Assembly: GCA_017745015.1 (NCBI GenBank) | Contig: JAGIAF010000011.1 | Coordinates: 1 to 24,126 of the forward strand | DNA: 24,126 bases | Direction: 5' to 3' | From: Bdellovibrio sp. | Lineage (GTDB): Bacteria > Bdellovibrionota > Bdellovibrionia > Bdellovibrionales > Bdellovibrionaceae | Part shown: positions 14,157 through 21,078 of the stretch, piece after piece | Layout of the letters: each line of letters begins with the position of its first letter | How positions within the stretch are numbered: position 1 is the stretch's first letter | Position numbers and translations under genes: made by a program | Notes under the pieces: model-generated | What the model was told of the DNA's origin: nothing | Database searches by the model: none | The model's input: the letters and a program-made list of their open reading frames with translations, nothing else

Positions 14157-15515
14157 ATGAGAAAATTCATCGTCTTGATTTTATTTATGTTTTTAGGGTC
14201 TCTAAATGCATATAGCGCATCTACAACCACTTCCTCAGGGGCCGCGTCAGGCGGTGATGACGACGCAGGGCAAAGCTTAGAAACGGTTTACTCGCAAATT
14301 GCTGCAAATGTAAAATCTCTGACTGCGAAACTGACTTTAGTACAAGATCCTACTGCTCAAAAGAGCCTGACCTCGTCGTTCTCGATCTATTCTGAGAATC
14401 GCGGTTCGTGCATCACTCGCCAGAAGATTGCAGCCTATGCGTGTTTGGAAAATTTGAGCCCTATTATATCGGATGCGACCACGGCAATTAATACTATTGC
14501 GGCAGCTGTGACTACGTCGGTAAATGACGCCTGCAGCAGTTTTTCAAAAGCAATGACTATAGCACAAGCGGCGATGACAACTTATACAGCGGAGTGCGGG
14601 GTCATGAAGGCCAATTGTGGTTGGAGTTGTTCTTCGGCGAAGAAAGGTCTGGAGTCTTTGAAGGCCTCTTTAGGTGGAACGCCTTCTTGTCGCTCGCAAG
14701 GCTGCGATTTAGCGTCTTATACTAAGTTAAAAACAGAAACGTTGAAATTGATCGAACAAGAGTTGACGGCAAAGGTGACGATCTCAGTAGCCGGAAAAAA
14801 CCAGATCTGCACCGAGAAGTATGCAGCGCTCTTGGTATCAGGAGTTGCGGGAATCGCATCCATCGCCAATGCGCTCAAGCAAGGAAAGTCTTGCGATGAA
14901 GAAACAAGTGCTTCGTCAGAAACTACCACAGCAGAAAAATGTGCCATCGAAGCCAATGCGGCATTGCCAGAGTGTATATGTTTAGCAAATCCTTTGCTTG
15001 AGGGGTGTAGCTCCATTACGGCAGATTCAGGAACTTCGACTCTGTCTGCGACATCAGCAACGGGAACAACAGCAACGGCTTCAAGCGGATTGACGTCCTC
15101 TGACTTAGACACAAGTTCGGGCTCTTCAATCGCTTCAGGCACAACGGCCTCTTCTGATTCATCGACAGGTACTGTCGGTGGCGCAAGTGGAGGAGCGAGT
15201 TTGGGTGGAATGAGTTCAGGTGGTTCTTCTAGTGGCGGGAGTAGTGATGCTTCGAAATCAGGCAGATCGTTGAACACAAGTGTGCTCGCGGGAACCGAGG
15301 GGACAGGCTCAGGGGGCGGATTTTGGGGAACCGGTTCTGCGAGTGACAAAAATGGTTACCGTTCCTATTTGCCTGGCGGGAGTAGAGATCCGAGCAAGGC
15401 TGCTGGAACTGACTCCACGGCGATAAAAGAAGTGACATCTCAGGGTGGAAAATCGAATTGGGAGAAGGTCAGTGATCGTTACAGGGACAATCGCAACACA
15501 TTGATTGATCAGTGA
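14157..15515 (+). CDS. Exported Ser/Thr/Gly/Ala-rich protein with Cys clusters
   Basis: 452 aa from the ATG at 14157 (an ATG at 14151 is equally possible); both lack a clear ribosome-binding site. The signal peptide is MRKFIVLILFMFLGSLNAYS. Residues about 30-270 are helical, with Cys pairs (about 76 and 87; CGVMKANCGWSC; CRSQGC) that are likely disulphides. A second Cys group CAIEANAALPECICL precedes a low-complexity Ser/Thr/Gly/Ala segment (about 285-395), then a basic C-terminus. I recognise no family. The layout suggests an envelope or secreted protein with a flexible stalk. The gene is divergent from the cbb3 operon and followed by a stem that could terminate it. Confidence 0.7.
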   Translation: MRKFIVLILFMFLGSLNAYSASTTTSSGAASGGDDDAGQSLETVYSQIAANVKSLTAKLTLVQDPTAQKSLTSSFSIYSENRGSCITRQKIAAYACLENLSPIISDATTAINTIAAAVTTSVNDACSSFSKAMTIAQAAMTTYTAECGVMKANCGWSCSSAKKGLESLKASLGGTPSCRSQGCDLASYTKLKTETLKLIEQELTAKVTISVAGKNQICTEKYAALLVSGVAGIASIANALKQGKSCDEETSASSETTTAEKCAIEANAALPECICLANPLLEGCSSITADSGTSTLSATSATGTTATASSGLTSSDLDTSSGSSIASGTTASSDSSTGTVGGASGGASLGGMSSGGSSSGGSSDASKSGRSLNTSVLAGTEGTGSGGGFWGTGSASDKNGYRSYLPGGSRDPSKAAGTDSTAIKEVTSQGGKSNWEKVSDRYRDNRNTLIDQ

Positions 15516-15571
15516 AAATATCTGTATAAAATTTCGACAATGAAAGAGTGCGTGCCATTGGAGTCACAAAA

Positions 15572-15601
15572 CGTCACCGAAAAAGATTTTTTTTCGTGAC
15601 G
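15572..15601 (+). terminator. A/T-rich stem-loop between the Ser-rich and 3D-domain genes
   Basis: CGTCAC (15572-15577) pairs with GTGACG (15596-15601), and the interior GAAAAA pairs with part of the T8C tract (15587-15595). The U-run is inside the stem rather than after it, so this may be a terminator or a regulatory structure in the following leader. Confidence 0.35.
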
Positions 15602-15665
15602 ATAAATGCGATTGCATAGTTCCGCGAAATTCTGTTAACGTGGTTCTCGCTTCCAGGAGGGCCAT

Positions 15666-16631
15666 ATGAAGCTACGTTTTTTAAGCGCAGGATTTGTTAC
15701 ACTGACTTTGATGGTCTCTGCATGCGCACCAAGCAACGGTTTTCATTCTCTCAATAACGAATCTTCTGATTCAGATGATTCATCAGCGCTTGGTAACTTT
15801 GAGGAAGCTCATCTGCCGCTTCAAAAAGCCACCGTAAATCTAGACCTTTCTCAAAACGATGCTGAAGACGATTCGTTCCTCGAACAAAAAGTAAAAGATG
15901 CTGTTGAAGACTACGAGGCGATGACAGGGACCACGTTAGAGCGCAAGCCTCAGCCTGCGGCAGGTTCTGAATACAAAAAAGATAAATTAGCAAAAAACGA
16001 AATCTCTGAAAGCGGTTTCTTGAAACCGACAGTTTATTATTTCCCCGTATTTGATGAAGAGAAAAACAAATGCCCTTCTGATGAGAAAGTGACTTTGCGT
16101 GATGAAGCTGGAAATAAGCTGATCACGGTGTGCTCGAAAGTTAGGAAAGCGTGCGCACTTCAAGGTTCCTGCTCTATTCTGGATAAAGGCAAAGTTCGTT
16201 TGTTCAACATCTTTGCGCGTATCAGTGGTCAAGATCGTTACTTTGAGATCGATCGCAACGGTTGCCGTTTTGGTTACGGCGTAAAGAAGATTTGCTTAGA
16301 TCCATTCTATACCTTGGCAGCTGATTTAAGAGCTGGTTACTATACTCGTGGGGACGTGATCTATGTTCCGGCAGTAGCGGGTACTGTGCTTCCAGACGGA
16401 ACGATTCATGATGGTTACTTCATTATTCGCGATACGGGTCGTGGTATTAAGGGTCACGGTCGCTTTGATTTCTACTCTGGATTCATGAGCTGGTATGACA
16501 AAACGAATCCATTCAACGTGATTGGTTTGGCTGATAAAAAAACTTCAGTTCCATACTACAAAGTTAAAGGCGAGAAAGCGAAGGCAGTCCTGGCTCGTCG
16601 CGCGTATCCAGGCTTGCCTCCTGCAAAATAA
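15666..16631 (+). CDS. Lipoprotein with 3D (RlpA/MltA-like) domain
   Basis: 321 aa. The lipobox is LMVSAC with Cys20, followed by an acidic Ser/Asp-rich linker to about residue 115. A middle region has four to six Cys (KNKCPSDE, TVCSKVRKAC, QGSC, NGC, KIC). The C-terminal part is a 3D domain: DLRAGYYTRGDVIYVP (220-235) and HDGYFIIRDTGRGIKGHGRFDF with the three conserved Asp at 249, 256 and 268. In MltA and related proteins this double-psi beta-barrel fold cleaves or binds peptidoglycan, so an envelope cell-wall role is likely. A strong AGGAGG (15655-15660) sits 5 nt before the ATG. It appears monocistronic. Whether it is a lytic transglycosylase or only a binder is unclear. Confidence 0.82.
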   Translation: MKLRFLSAGFVTLTLMVSACAPSNGFHSLNNESSDSDDSSALGNFEEAHLPLQKATVNLDLSQNDAEDDSFLEQKVKDAVEDYEAMTGTTLERKPQPAAGSEYKKDKLAKNEISESGFLKPTVYYFPVFDEEKNKCPSDEKVTLRDEAGNKLITVCSKVRKACALQGSCSILDKGKVRLFNIFARISGQDRYFEIDRNGCRFGYGVKKICLDPFYTLAADLRAGYYTRGDVIYVPAVAGTVLPDGTIHDGYFIIRDTGRGIKGHGRFDFYSGFMSWYDKTNPFNVIGLADKKTSVPYYKVKGEKAKAVLARRAYPGLPPAK

Positions 16632-16643
16632 TTTAAAACTGCG

Positions 16644-16658
16644 CCACCTGCGTGGTGG
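16644..16658. terminator. Short hairpin between convergent genes
   Basis: CCACC / GGTGG with a 5-nt loop, between the stops at 16631 and 16666. It is weak, with no clear U-tract, but the only structure in this 34-bp convergent gap. Confidence 0.3.
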
Positions 16659-16665
16659 TTGATAC

Positions 16666-17448
16666 TTATAAGAGCGTCTGGTGCCCGGACTCAATTGATC
16701 TCACGCGCAGTTTCGTGAGTTCTGTCAGTTTTTCTAAAGACAACCAGTACAAATCTTGAACCGAGTCATACATCAGCGAGTAATTCGCGGGGTATTTTCC
16801 AGGTGTTCCTACGTTCGTTGGAAGTGGGACCTCTTTGGTGAATTGTGGTTTGGTTTGCAAGAACGCGAGAGCCATCATGGGTTCTAAGAAAATCATTTTG
16901 CCGTCATAGAAACCATACACGTAGGTGGTCGTAAATGGCTGGCCGTTGAATTCAGGGGAACGCGGATCCACCCAATGCCATCCCATCATCGGAACACCTC
17001 CAGGGCCAGGAACATAAAAGGGCGGCGTGTCTTCAGGGATGGGTTGCTTCATACAAATGGCGTTATCCGTGCCATCGCAAAGAATCATGTGTTGTTCATG
17101 CTTAGTGATAAAGTAAAAGTGGAAATCAAAATGCGGAACGCCATAGATCTCAGTGGGCTCATGGCCATGGGGATTCCAATTCATTGTCATATGATCAAAG
17201 GGTGGGGCGGAGATGTTCGCGGGAAGATCTATCGCGTATTCATAGTCATGGTCGGCTAAATCTGCGGGCAAGCCTTCCAAGGCCTTTCCGGAAAAGACGA
17301 GTCCCAGCGAAGTGATAACTTGCGAGTCATCCGTCTTAACGAAACTTGAAGCTTCGCCAGAACCGACGGGGACCTTCGGACCGAAGGTGACGGTTTCAGC
17401 TTTTAAAGAGAGTGACCAGAGCAAAGCGAAAAAGAAAACAGATTTCAT
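16666..17448 (-). CDS. Exported His-rich protein, TTHB210-like (DUF5602) candidate
   Basis: 260 aa. The signal peptide is MKSVFFFALLWSLSLKA. The mature protein has a His-rich core, MTMNWNPHGHEPTEIYGVPHFDFHFYFITKHEQ at about 107-139 (quoted here in part: HGHEP, HFDFHFY), resembling the TTHB210-like/DUF5602 family of exported proteins. MGWHWVDPRSPEF and an F-dependent strand set follow. The clustered His suggests metal binding, but no activity is established for the family. GGAGG lies 8 nt upstream of the ATG. The gene is 33 bp downstream of the frameshifted YbaK-type gene on the same strand, so it could be in one operon with kef. Family call is from memory of motifs, not a search. Confidence 0.6.
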   Translation of the reverse strand: MKSVFFFALLWSLSLKAETVTFGPKVPVGSGEASSFVKTDDSQVITSLGLVFSGKALEGLPADLADHDYEYAIDLPANISAPPFDHMTMNWNPHGHEPTEIYGVPHFDFHFYFITKHEQHMILCDGTDNAICMKQPIPEDTPPFYVPGPGGVPMMGWHWVDPRSPEFNGQPFTTTYVYGFYDGKMIFLEPMMALAFLQTKPQFTKEVPLPTNVGTPGKYPANYSLMYDSVQDLYWLSLEKLTELTKLRVRSIESGHQTLL

Positions 17449-17481
17449 AGAAAGCCTCCAGGTGAGAAGACTTTCTAAATA

Positions 17482-17969
17482 TTATCCTGGAATGCCGACG
17501 CTGACCAATGTGGGATGAAGAATGTGTTGAACATCTTGAGGTGTGATCCCGACTAAGAAACCGCGTTTCCCGCCGTTGATATAGATCCTATCTAATTTCA
17601 AAATGCTTTCTTCCATGTAAATCGGCATCTGGCGTTTGGTACCAAAAGGCGACGTGCCTCCCACTTGATAGCCGAGTGGCGATCTGCGACTTCAGGCTTG
17701 CAAGGCTGGATCGTTTTAACATTCAACGTGCGAGCAAGGTTCTTCGTCGATACTTGCATATCTCCGTGCATAAGAACGACCAAGGGCTCTTTGTTTTCAT
17801 TTTCCATAATAAGAGTCTTGATCACGGCGTGCTCAGGAACTCCCATTTCCTTAGACGAATGAGCCGTGCCTCCTTTTTCAAGATAATCAAAAAGATGCAC
17901 GCTAAAAGCGACTTTATGCTTTTGCAGTTCGCGCACCGCTAAAGTCATGGGATGCTTTTGTTCACTCAT
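17482..17969 (-). pseudogene. ybaK: YbaK/EbsC-type Cys-tRNA(Pro) deacylase, broken by a -1 frameshift
   Basis: The first part (from ATG 17969) matches YbaK: MTLAVRELQKHKVAFSVHLFDY, GGTAHSSKEMGVPEHAVIKTLI, VSTKNLARTLNVKTIQPCKP, ADRHS. After the codons for ADRHS the expected GYQVGGTSPFG continues only in another frame: GGC TAT CAA GTG GGA GGC ACG is present, but the preceding run has two G (TCGG) where three would keep the frame. The rest (MPIYMEESILKLDRIYINGG, GFLVGITPQDVQHIL) is normal family sequence to the stop at 17482. Joined, the product would be about 162 aa, the size of E. coli YbaK (159). YbaK removes Cys mischarged on tRNA(Pro). The ATG overlaps the kef stop by 4 nt. It could be a sequencing error, a recent pseudogene or programmed frameshifting; the frameshift lies near 17671-17675. 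Confidence 0.85.
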
Positions 17970-19780
17970 GGGAGGGGCTCCGAAGTCTGATCTTCATTTT
18001 TTTGTTCAATATATGTTTGCGTTTGGTCTTCACGTAAGACTTGAGCCAATTGCTGCATACCTTGGCGTGAAACATCGAGGAATAATTTCTGATCGTGACG
18101 AAGTTTGTATTGCTCTTTCAGCATCAGCTCATCGTGAACATGGAAGCGCTCAATGATGGAACGGGCGCGTTCGCTAGGATATCCCAACTCCACCAAAAGC
18201 TCTTTTGTCAGTAAAAGGCTGGATTCAAAAGTTTCACGGCGCACATGGGTGATTCCGCGATCCATTAGTTCAAAAACATGCTGACGATTTCGCGCGCGTG
18301 CAAAAACTTTTAAGTGTGGGAAATGGTCCTTAGCAATTTGTGCAATCTCTTTTGAAGTTTCAACGTCGTCGACGGCCAGGATCAAATACTTTGCTTTCTC
18401 GGCACCAGCGGCGTCGAGGATCTCTTTGCGAGAGGCATCTCCGTAATAAACCTTGTGGCTGAATTTTCGTAGCAACTCAATTTGCTCGGAATCGTGATCA
18501 ATCGCGGTGAAGCCAATGTCTTGAGCGCGCAAGATACGGCCAAAGATCTGACCGAAGCGCCCGAAGCCTGCGATAATAATATCCGAGTTCGCATCTTCAA
18601 AGCGATCCCAATCTTTTTGAGGCTTATGGGCTGTGCGCCAGCTTTCAATTTTTGCGTTGAGCACGATCACAAACGGGCTTAGGACCATGGAGAGTGTGAC
18701 AATGACTGTCAGGAGTTGCGAGATGTCTTCAGTCAAAACTTGCGAGTTTTTACCTACGCCAAAGATCACGAATGCGAACTCACCACCTTGAGTGATATAG
18801 GCGGCAAGATTTTGGGAGGCAAGGCCTGAGAGTTTAAGAATGCGACCCACGCCATAGATGATGGAGCCTTTCGCCATCATGTAAAGCATAGTGGCGCTGA
18901 TGATCAGCAATGGATTTTTAAAGACCAAGGCCAAATTGACGGACATTCCCACAGACAAGAAGAAGAGACCCATCAAGAGCCCCTTGAATGGCTCAAGATC
19001 TGCTTCCAGCTCGTGGCGGTATTCTGATTCAGAAAGAAGGACGCCGGCAACAAATGCTCCCAAGGCCATCGATAATCCCACGTGCTCCATCAAGAACGAC
19101 ACGCCGATCACGATGGTGAGAGTCACGCCGGTGAATAACTCACGGCTGCGCAGAGAGGCTACTTGGCGCAAGAAGGGTCCCATCAGAGTGTAGTTCAAGA
19201 TCATCAATCCTAAAAGAATGCCCAAAGCGCCTAGCCAGTTCACTTCAGGAGTTGAGGCGCTGATCAAACCCAAGCTCGGAATGATCGCAAGGGCCGGGAT
19301 CGCGGCCACGTCTTGCATTAAGAGAATTGCAAACGAGGAGCGACCAAACTCCGTATTCAGAACTTTCCTTTCAGAAAGCGATTGCAGAGCAAAAGCGGTG
19401 GAGGATAAAGACAGAGCAAAACCCGCCACCCAGCTGCTATTCCAAGAAGCCCCCAAAGGTCGAACGAGCAAACCAAGGACGATGGTACAAAAAAGAATCT
19501 GCAGTCCCCCAAAGCCGATCAGGGTTCTTTTCATTGCCCAAAGTTTTCGTGGCTGGAGTTCTAAACCAATAAGGAATAAAAGAAACACCACGCCAAACTC
19601 GGAAAGATTCTGCACTGCTTTCAGATCGATAATCAATTGAGCGCCTTGGGGACCAATAAGGATGCCCGCAGCTAAGTAGCCCAGGATACTTCCCAGGCCC
19701 AATTTCTGAAAGAGAGGTACAAGGAGGACGGATGAGCCCAAAAAGGCCAGAACTTGAAGAAGATGAGGATGAGAAGCCAT
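17966..19780 (-). CDS. KefB/KefC-type K+/H+ antiporter (CPA2 family)
   Basis: 604 aa, close to E. coli KefC (620 aa) in length and motif order. Residues 1-380 form about 12 TM helices with GLGSILGYLAAGILIGP (28-44), LLMQDVAAIPALA (153-165, conserved Gln-Asp pair), SMALGAFVAGVLLSESEYRH (237-256) and the EADLEPFKGLLMGLFF linker (259-274). Residues about 398-520 are an RCK/TrkA-N domain with IIIAGFGRFGQ (401-411) and an Asp at about 428 for nucleotide binding, ending in the RRETFESSLLL (514-524) typical of KefB/C. The C-terminal tail is charged. Kef systems release K+ during electrophile stress under glutathione control; whether this one is glutathione-gated is not readable here, and no KefF/KefG ancillary gene is nearby. 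The ribosome-binding site is poor. It shares a transcript with the ybaK-like gene (ATGA overlap). Confidence 0.9.
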   Translation of the reverse strand: MASHPHLLQVLAFLGSSVLLVPLFQKLGLGSILGYLAAGILIGPQGAQLIIDLKAVQNLSEFGVVFLLFLIGLELQPRKLWAMKRTLIGFGGLQILFCTIVLGLLVRPLGASWNSSWVAGFALSLSSTAFALQSLSERKVLNTEFGRSSFAILLMQDVAAIPALAIIPSLGLISASTPEVNWLGALGILLGLMILNYTLMGPFLRQVASLRSRELFTGVTLTIVIGVSFLMEHVGLSMALGAFVAGVLLSESEYRHELEADLEPFKGLLMGLFFLSVGMSVNLALVFKNPLLIISATMLYMMAKGSIIYGVGRILKLSGLASQNLAAYITQGGEFAFVIFGVGKNSQVLTEDISQLLTVIVTLSMVLSPFVIVLNAKIESWRTAHKPQKDWDRFEDANSDIIIAGFGRFGQIFGRILRAQDIGFTAIDHDSEQIELLRKFSHKVYYGDASRKEILDAAGAEKAKYLILAVDDVETSKEIAQIAKDHFPHLKVFARARNRQHVFELMDRGITHVRRETFESSLLLTKELLVELGYPSERARSIIERFHVHDELMLKEQYKLRHDQKLFLDVSRQGMQQLAQVLREDQTQTYIEQKNEDQTSEPLP

Positions 19781-19852
19781 ATAGAAGAGCGTAACAAAGC
19801 GCGTTCCCTAGAGCCAAGATAAAAAATATTTCATTGCCATGGCCCCAAGCGT

Positions 19853-19893
19853 TGTCCCGACTTGAAGATGTGTCCCGACTACAAAAATATCAT
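19853..19893 (+). promoter_or_regulatory. Direct repeat TGTCCCGACT x2 with a TATCAT -10, before the protease gene
   Basis: TGTCCCGACT occurs exactly at 19853-19862 and 19871-19880 (18-bp period). TATCAT (19888-19893) is a 5-of-6 -10 match 7 bp after the second copy, so that copy covers the -35 region, where no good hexamer exists. This looks like an activator or repressor site for the protease gene at 19963. Confidence 0.4.
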
Positions 19894-19962
19894 TTAAACT
19901 TTTTGTTTCTCGGGTGTAGGTTCCGCCTCGTTGATTCAATTAACGAATAAAGGAACTTAATC

Positions 19963-20757
19963 ATGAAATCACTTACACTAGTTTTATTGTCCGCGATGGC
20001 TTTGGCTGCTTGTGCGCCAAACTCTAATAACAATGTAGCAAATACTCAGGGCGAACAAATCGTCGGTGGCGACAAAGTTGAGCGCGGTTCTGATGTTATC
20101 CGTTCGACAGTGGCTCTTTACGATACCAAAGAACACGCTCTTTGCAGCGGTACATTGATCGCTCCGGATCTTGTTTTGACAGCTGGTCACTGTGTGGGTG
20201 CAGATCCAAGCAAAATGATCGTATTCTTCTCTAACGAAGTTAAAGGTGCTGCAAAAAAAGATATGCGTGCGGTTGTTGCTGCTCGCGTTCACAAAGACTA
20301 CGCTCCAAAGAAAACTTACAACACTGCTGACATCGCGATCGTAAAATTCGCAGGTGGCATGGCAGAAGGATACGCTCCAGCGAAATTCTTGGCAGACGCT
20401 TACTTGTTGCAAAACGATGCTCAAGTTGTTGTAGCTGGTTTCGGTTTGAACTGGACTTGGGTTGTTAAAAAAGGCGCCGGCACATTGAGAACAACAACTC
20501 TTAAAATTGCTGATGCGAAGTTCTCTCCAACAGAGATCTCTTTGGATCAATCTGTTAAACGCGGTATCTGCAGCGGCGACTCTGGTGGCCCAGCATACCT
20601 TCGTGTAAACGGCCAATTGTACATCTGGGGTGTTGCAAGCCGCGGCGACTCTTTGCCATTGCCTCTAACTCCTGATTGCTTCATCTTCTCTGTGTTCACT
20701 CGTGCAGATGCGTACGGCGACTGGATCGCTGATACCATGGCAGCTTTGCGTAAATAG
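19963..20757 (+). CDS. Chymotrypsin-fold serine protease lipoprotein (S1 family)
   Basis: 264 aa. Lipobox ALAAC with Cys17, then a short Asn-rich spacer and a classic activation junction EQ-IVGG (Ile33). The catalytic triad is complete: His76 in TAGHC, Asp123 in TADIAIV and Ser207 in GDSGGPA. Six residues before the Ser (chymotrypsin position 189) is Gly201, not Asp, so trypsin specificity is unlikely; elastase- or chymotrypsin-like cleavage is more probable. The Cys pair 61/77 likely forms the usual loop disulphide, and Cys203/239 another. It should be lipid-anchored in the periplasm or outer membrane and synthesised as a zymogen. AAGGA lies 8 nt upstream of the ATG. Codon choice is noticeably uniform (GCT, GGT, CGT, AAC, TTC), suggesting high expression. 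It is followed by a strong terminator. Confidence 0.93.
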   Translation: MKSLTLVLLSAMALAACAPNSNNNVANTQGEQIVGGDKVERGSDVIRSTVALYDTKEHALCSGTLIAPDLVLTAGHCVGADPSKMIVFFSNEVKGAAKKDMRAVVAARVHKDYAPKKTYNTADIAIVKFAGGMAEGYAPAKFLADAYLLQNDAQVVVAGFGLNWTWVVKKGAGTLRTTTLKIADAKFSPTEISLDQSVKRGICSGDSGGPAYLRVNGQLYIWGVASRGDSLPLPLTPDCFIFSVFTRADAYGDWIADTMAALRK

Positions 20758-20795
20758 TTTGTAAAGACATTCTACCTTAGGAGCGATAGCTCCCG

Positions 20796-20828
20796 AAAAA
20801 AAGCCGATCGTAGTGATCGGCTTTTTTT
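20796..20828 (+). terminator. Strong intrinsic terminator after the protease gene
   Basis: AGCCGATC / GATCGGCT stem (20802-20809 with 20815-20822), 5-nt loop and T7, flanked by an A-run on the left. This is a classic Rho-independent terminator and could act in both directions. Confidence 0.9.
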
Positions 20829-21078
20829 ATATATAAACCGGGATTACCTGTAAGTGCCTCAAACACTTTTTAATTACATTCAAATTATGACACGTCTTTT
20901 CTTGGTAGCGCGATAAAGAGTTGAAGTTTTGCGGAGGCGATGTGCCGCCGCTCTTGGTCCCTGTTTGTCGAAGGATTAGACAGTCGTTGGTTCTGTTGAC
21001 GTTAAATTTCAGGTGAACAGGGAATGAACCTTGCTCTCTCCCTTCCGGATCATTGCGACCCGGATTTGGAGTGAGAAG
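20829..21078. other. Intergenic leader region without a supported gene
   Basis: Between the protease stop (20757) and the start at 21079 there are 321 bp. Beyond the terminator, it holds an 8-bp G/C-rich stem with one A-G mismatch (20931-20938 with 20944-20951) and a TTGACG (20996-21001) without a convincing -10 at proper distance. I see no credible coding frame. Confidence 0.4.

Noticed and set aside
14717..15349. Minus-strand 210-codon Pro/Glu-rich frame
   Set aside because: It is the antisense image of the Ser/Gly/Thr-rich segment; such composition opens long frames by chance.
19218..19640. Plus-strand 140-codon frame
   Set aside because: Antisense to conserved transmembrane helices of the Kef-type antiporter.
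19984..20616. Minus-strand 210-codon frame
   Set aside because: Antisense to the serine protease catalytic domain; codon bias of the real gene explains the absence of stops.
20940..20999. A 19-codon frame after GGAGGCG in the gap before the flavoprotein gene
   Set aside because: The spacing from GGAGG to the ATG is only 2 nt, and there is no further support.
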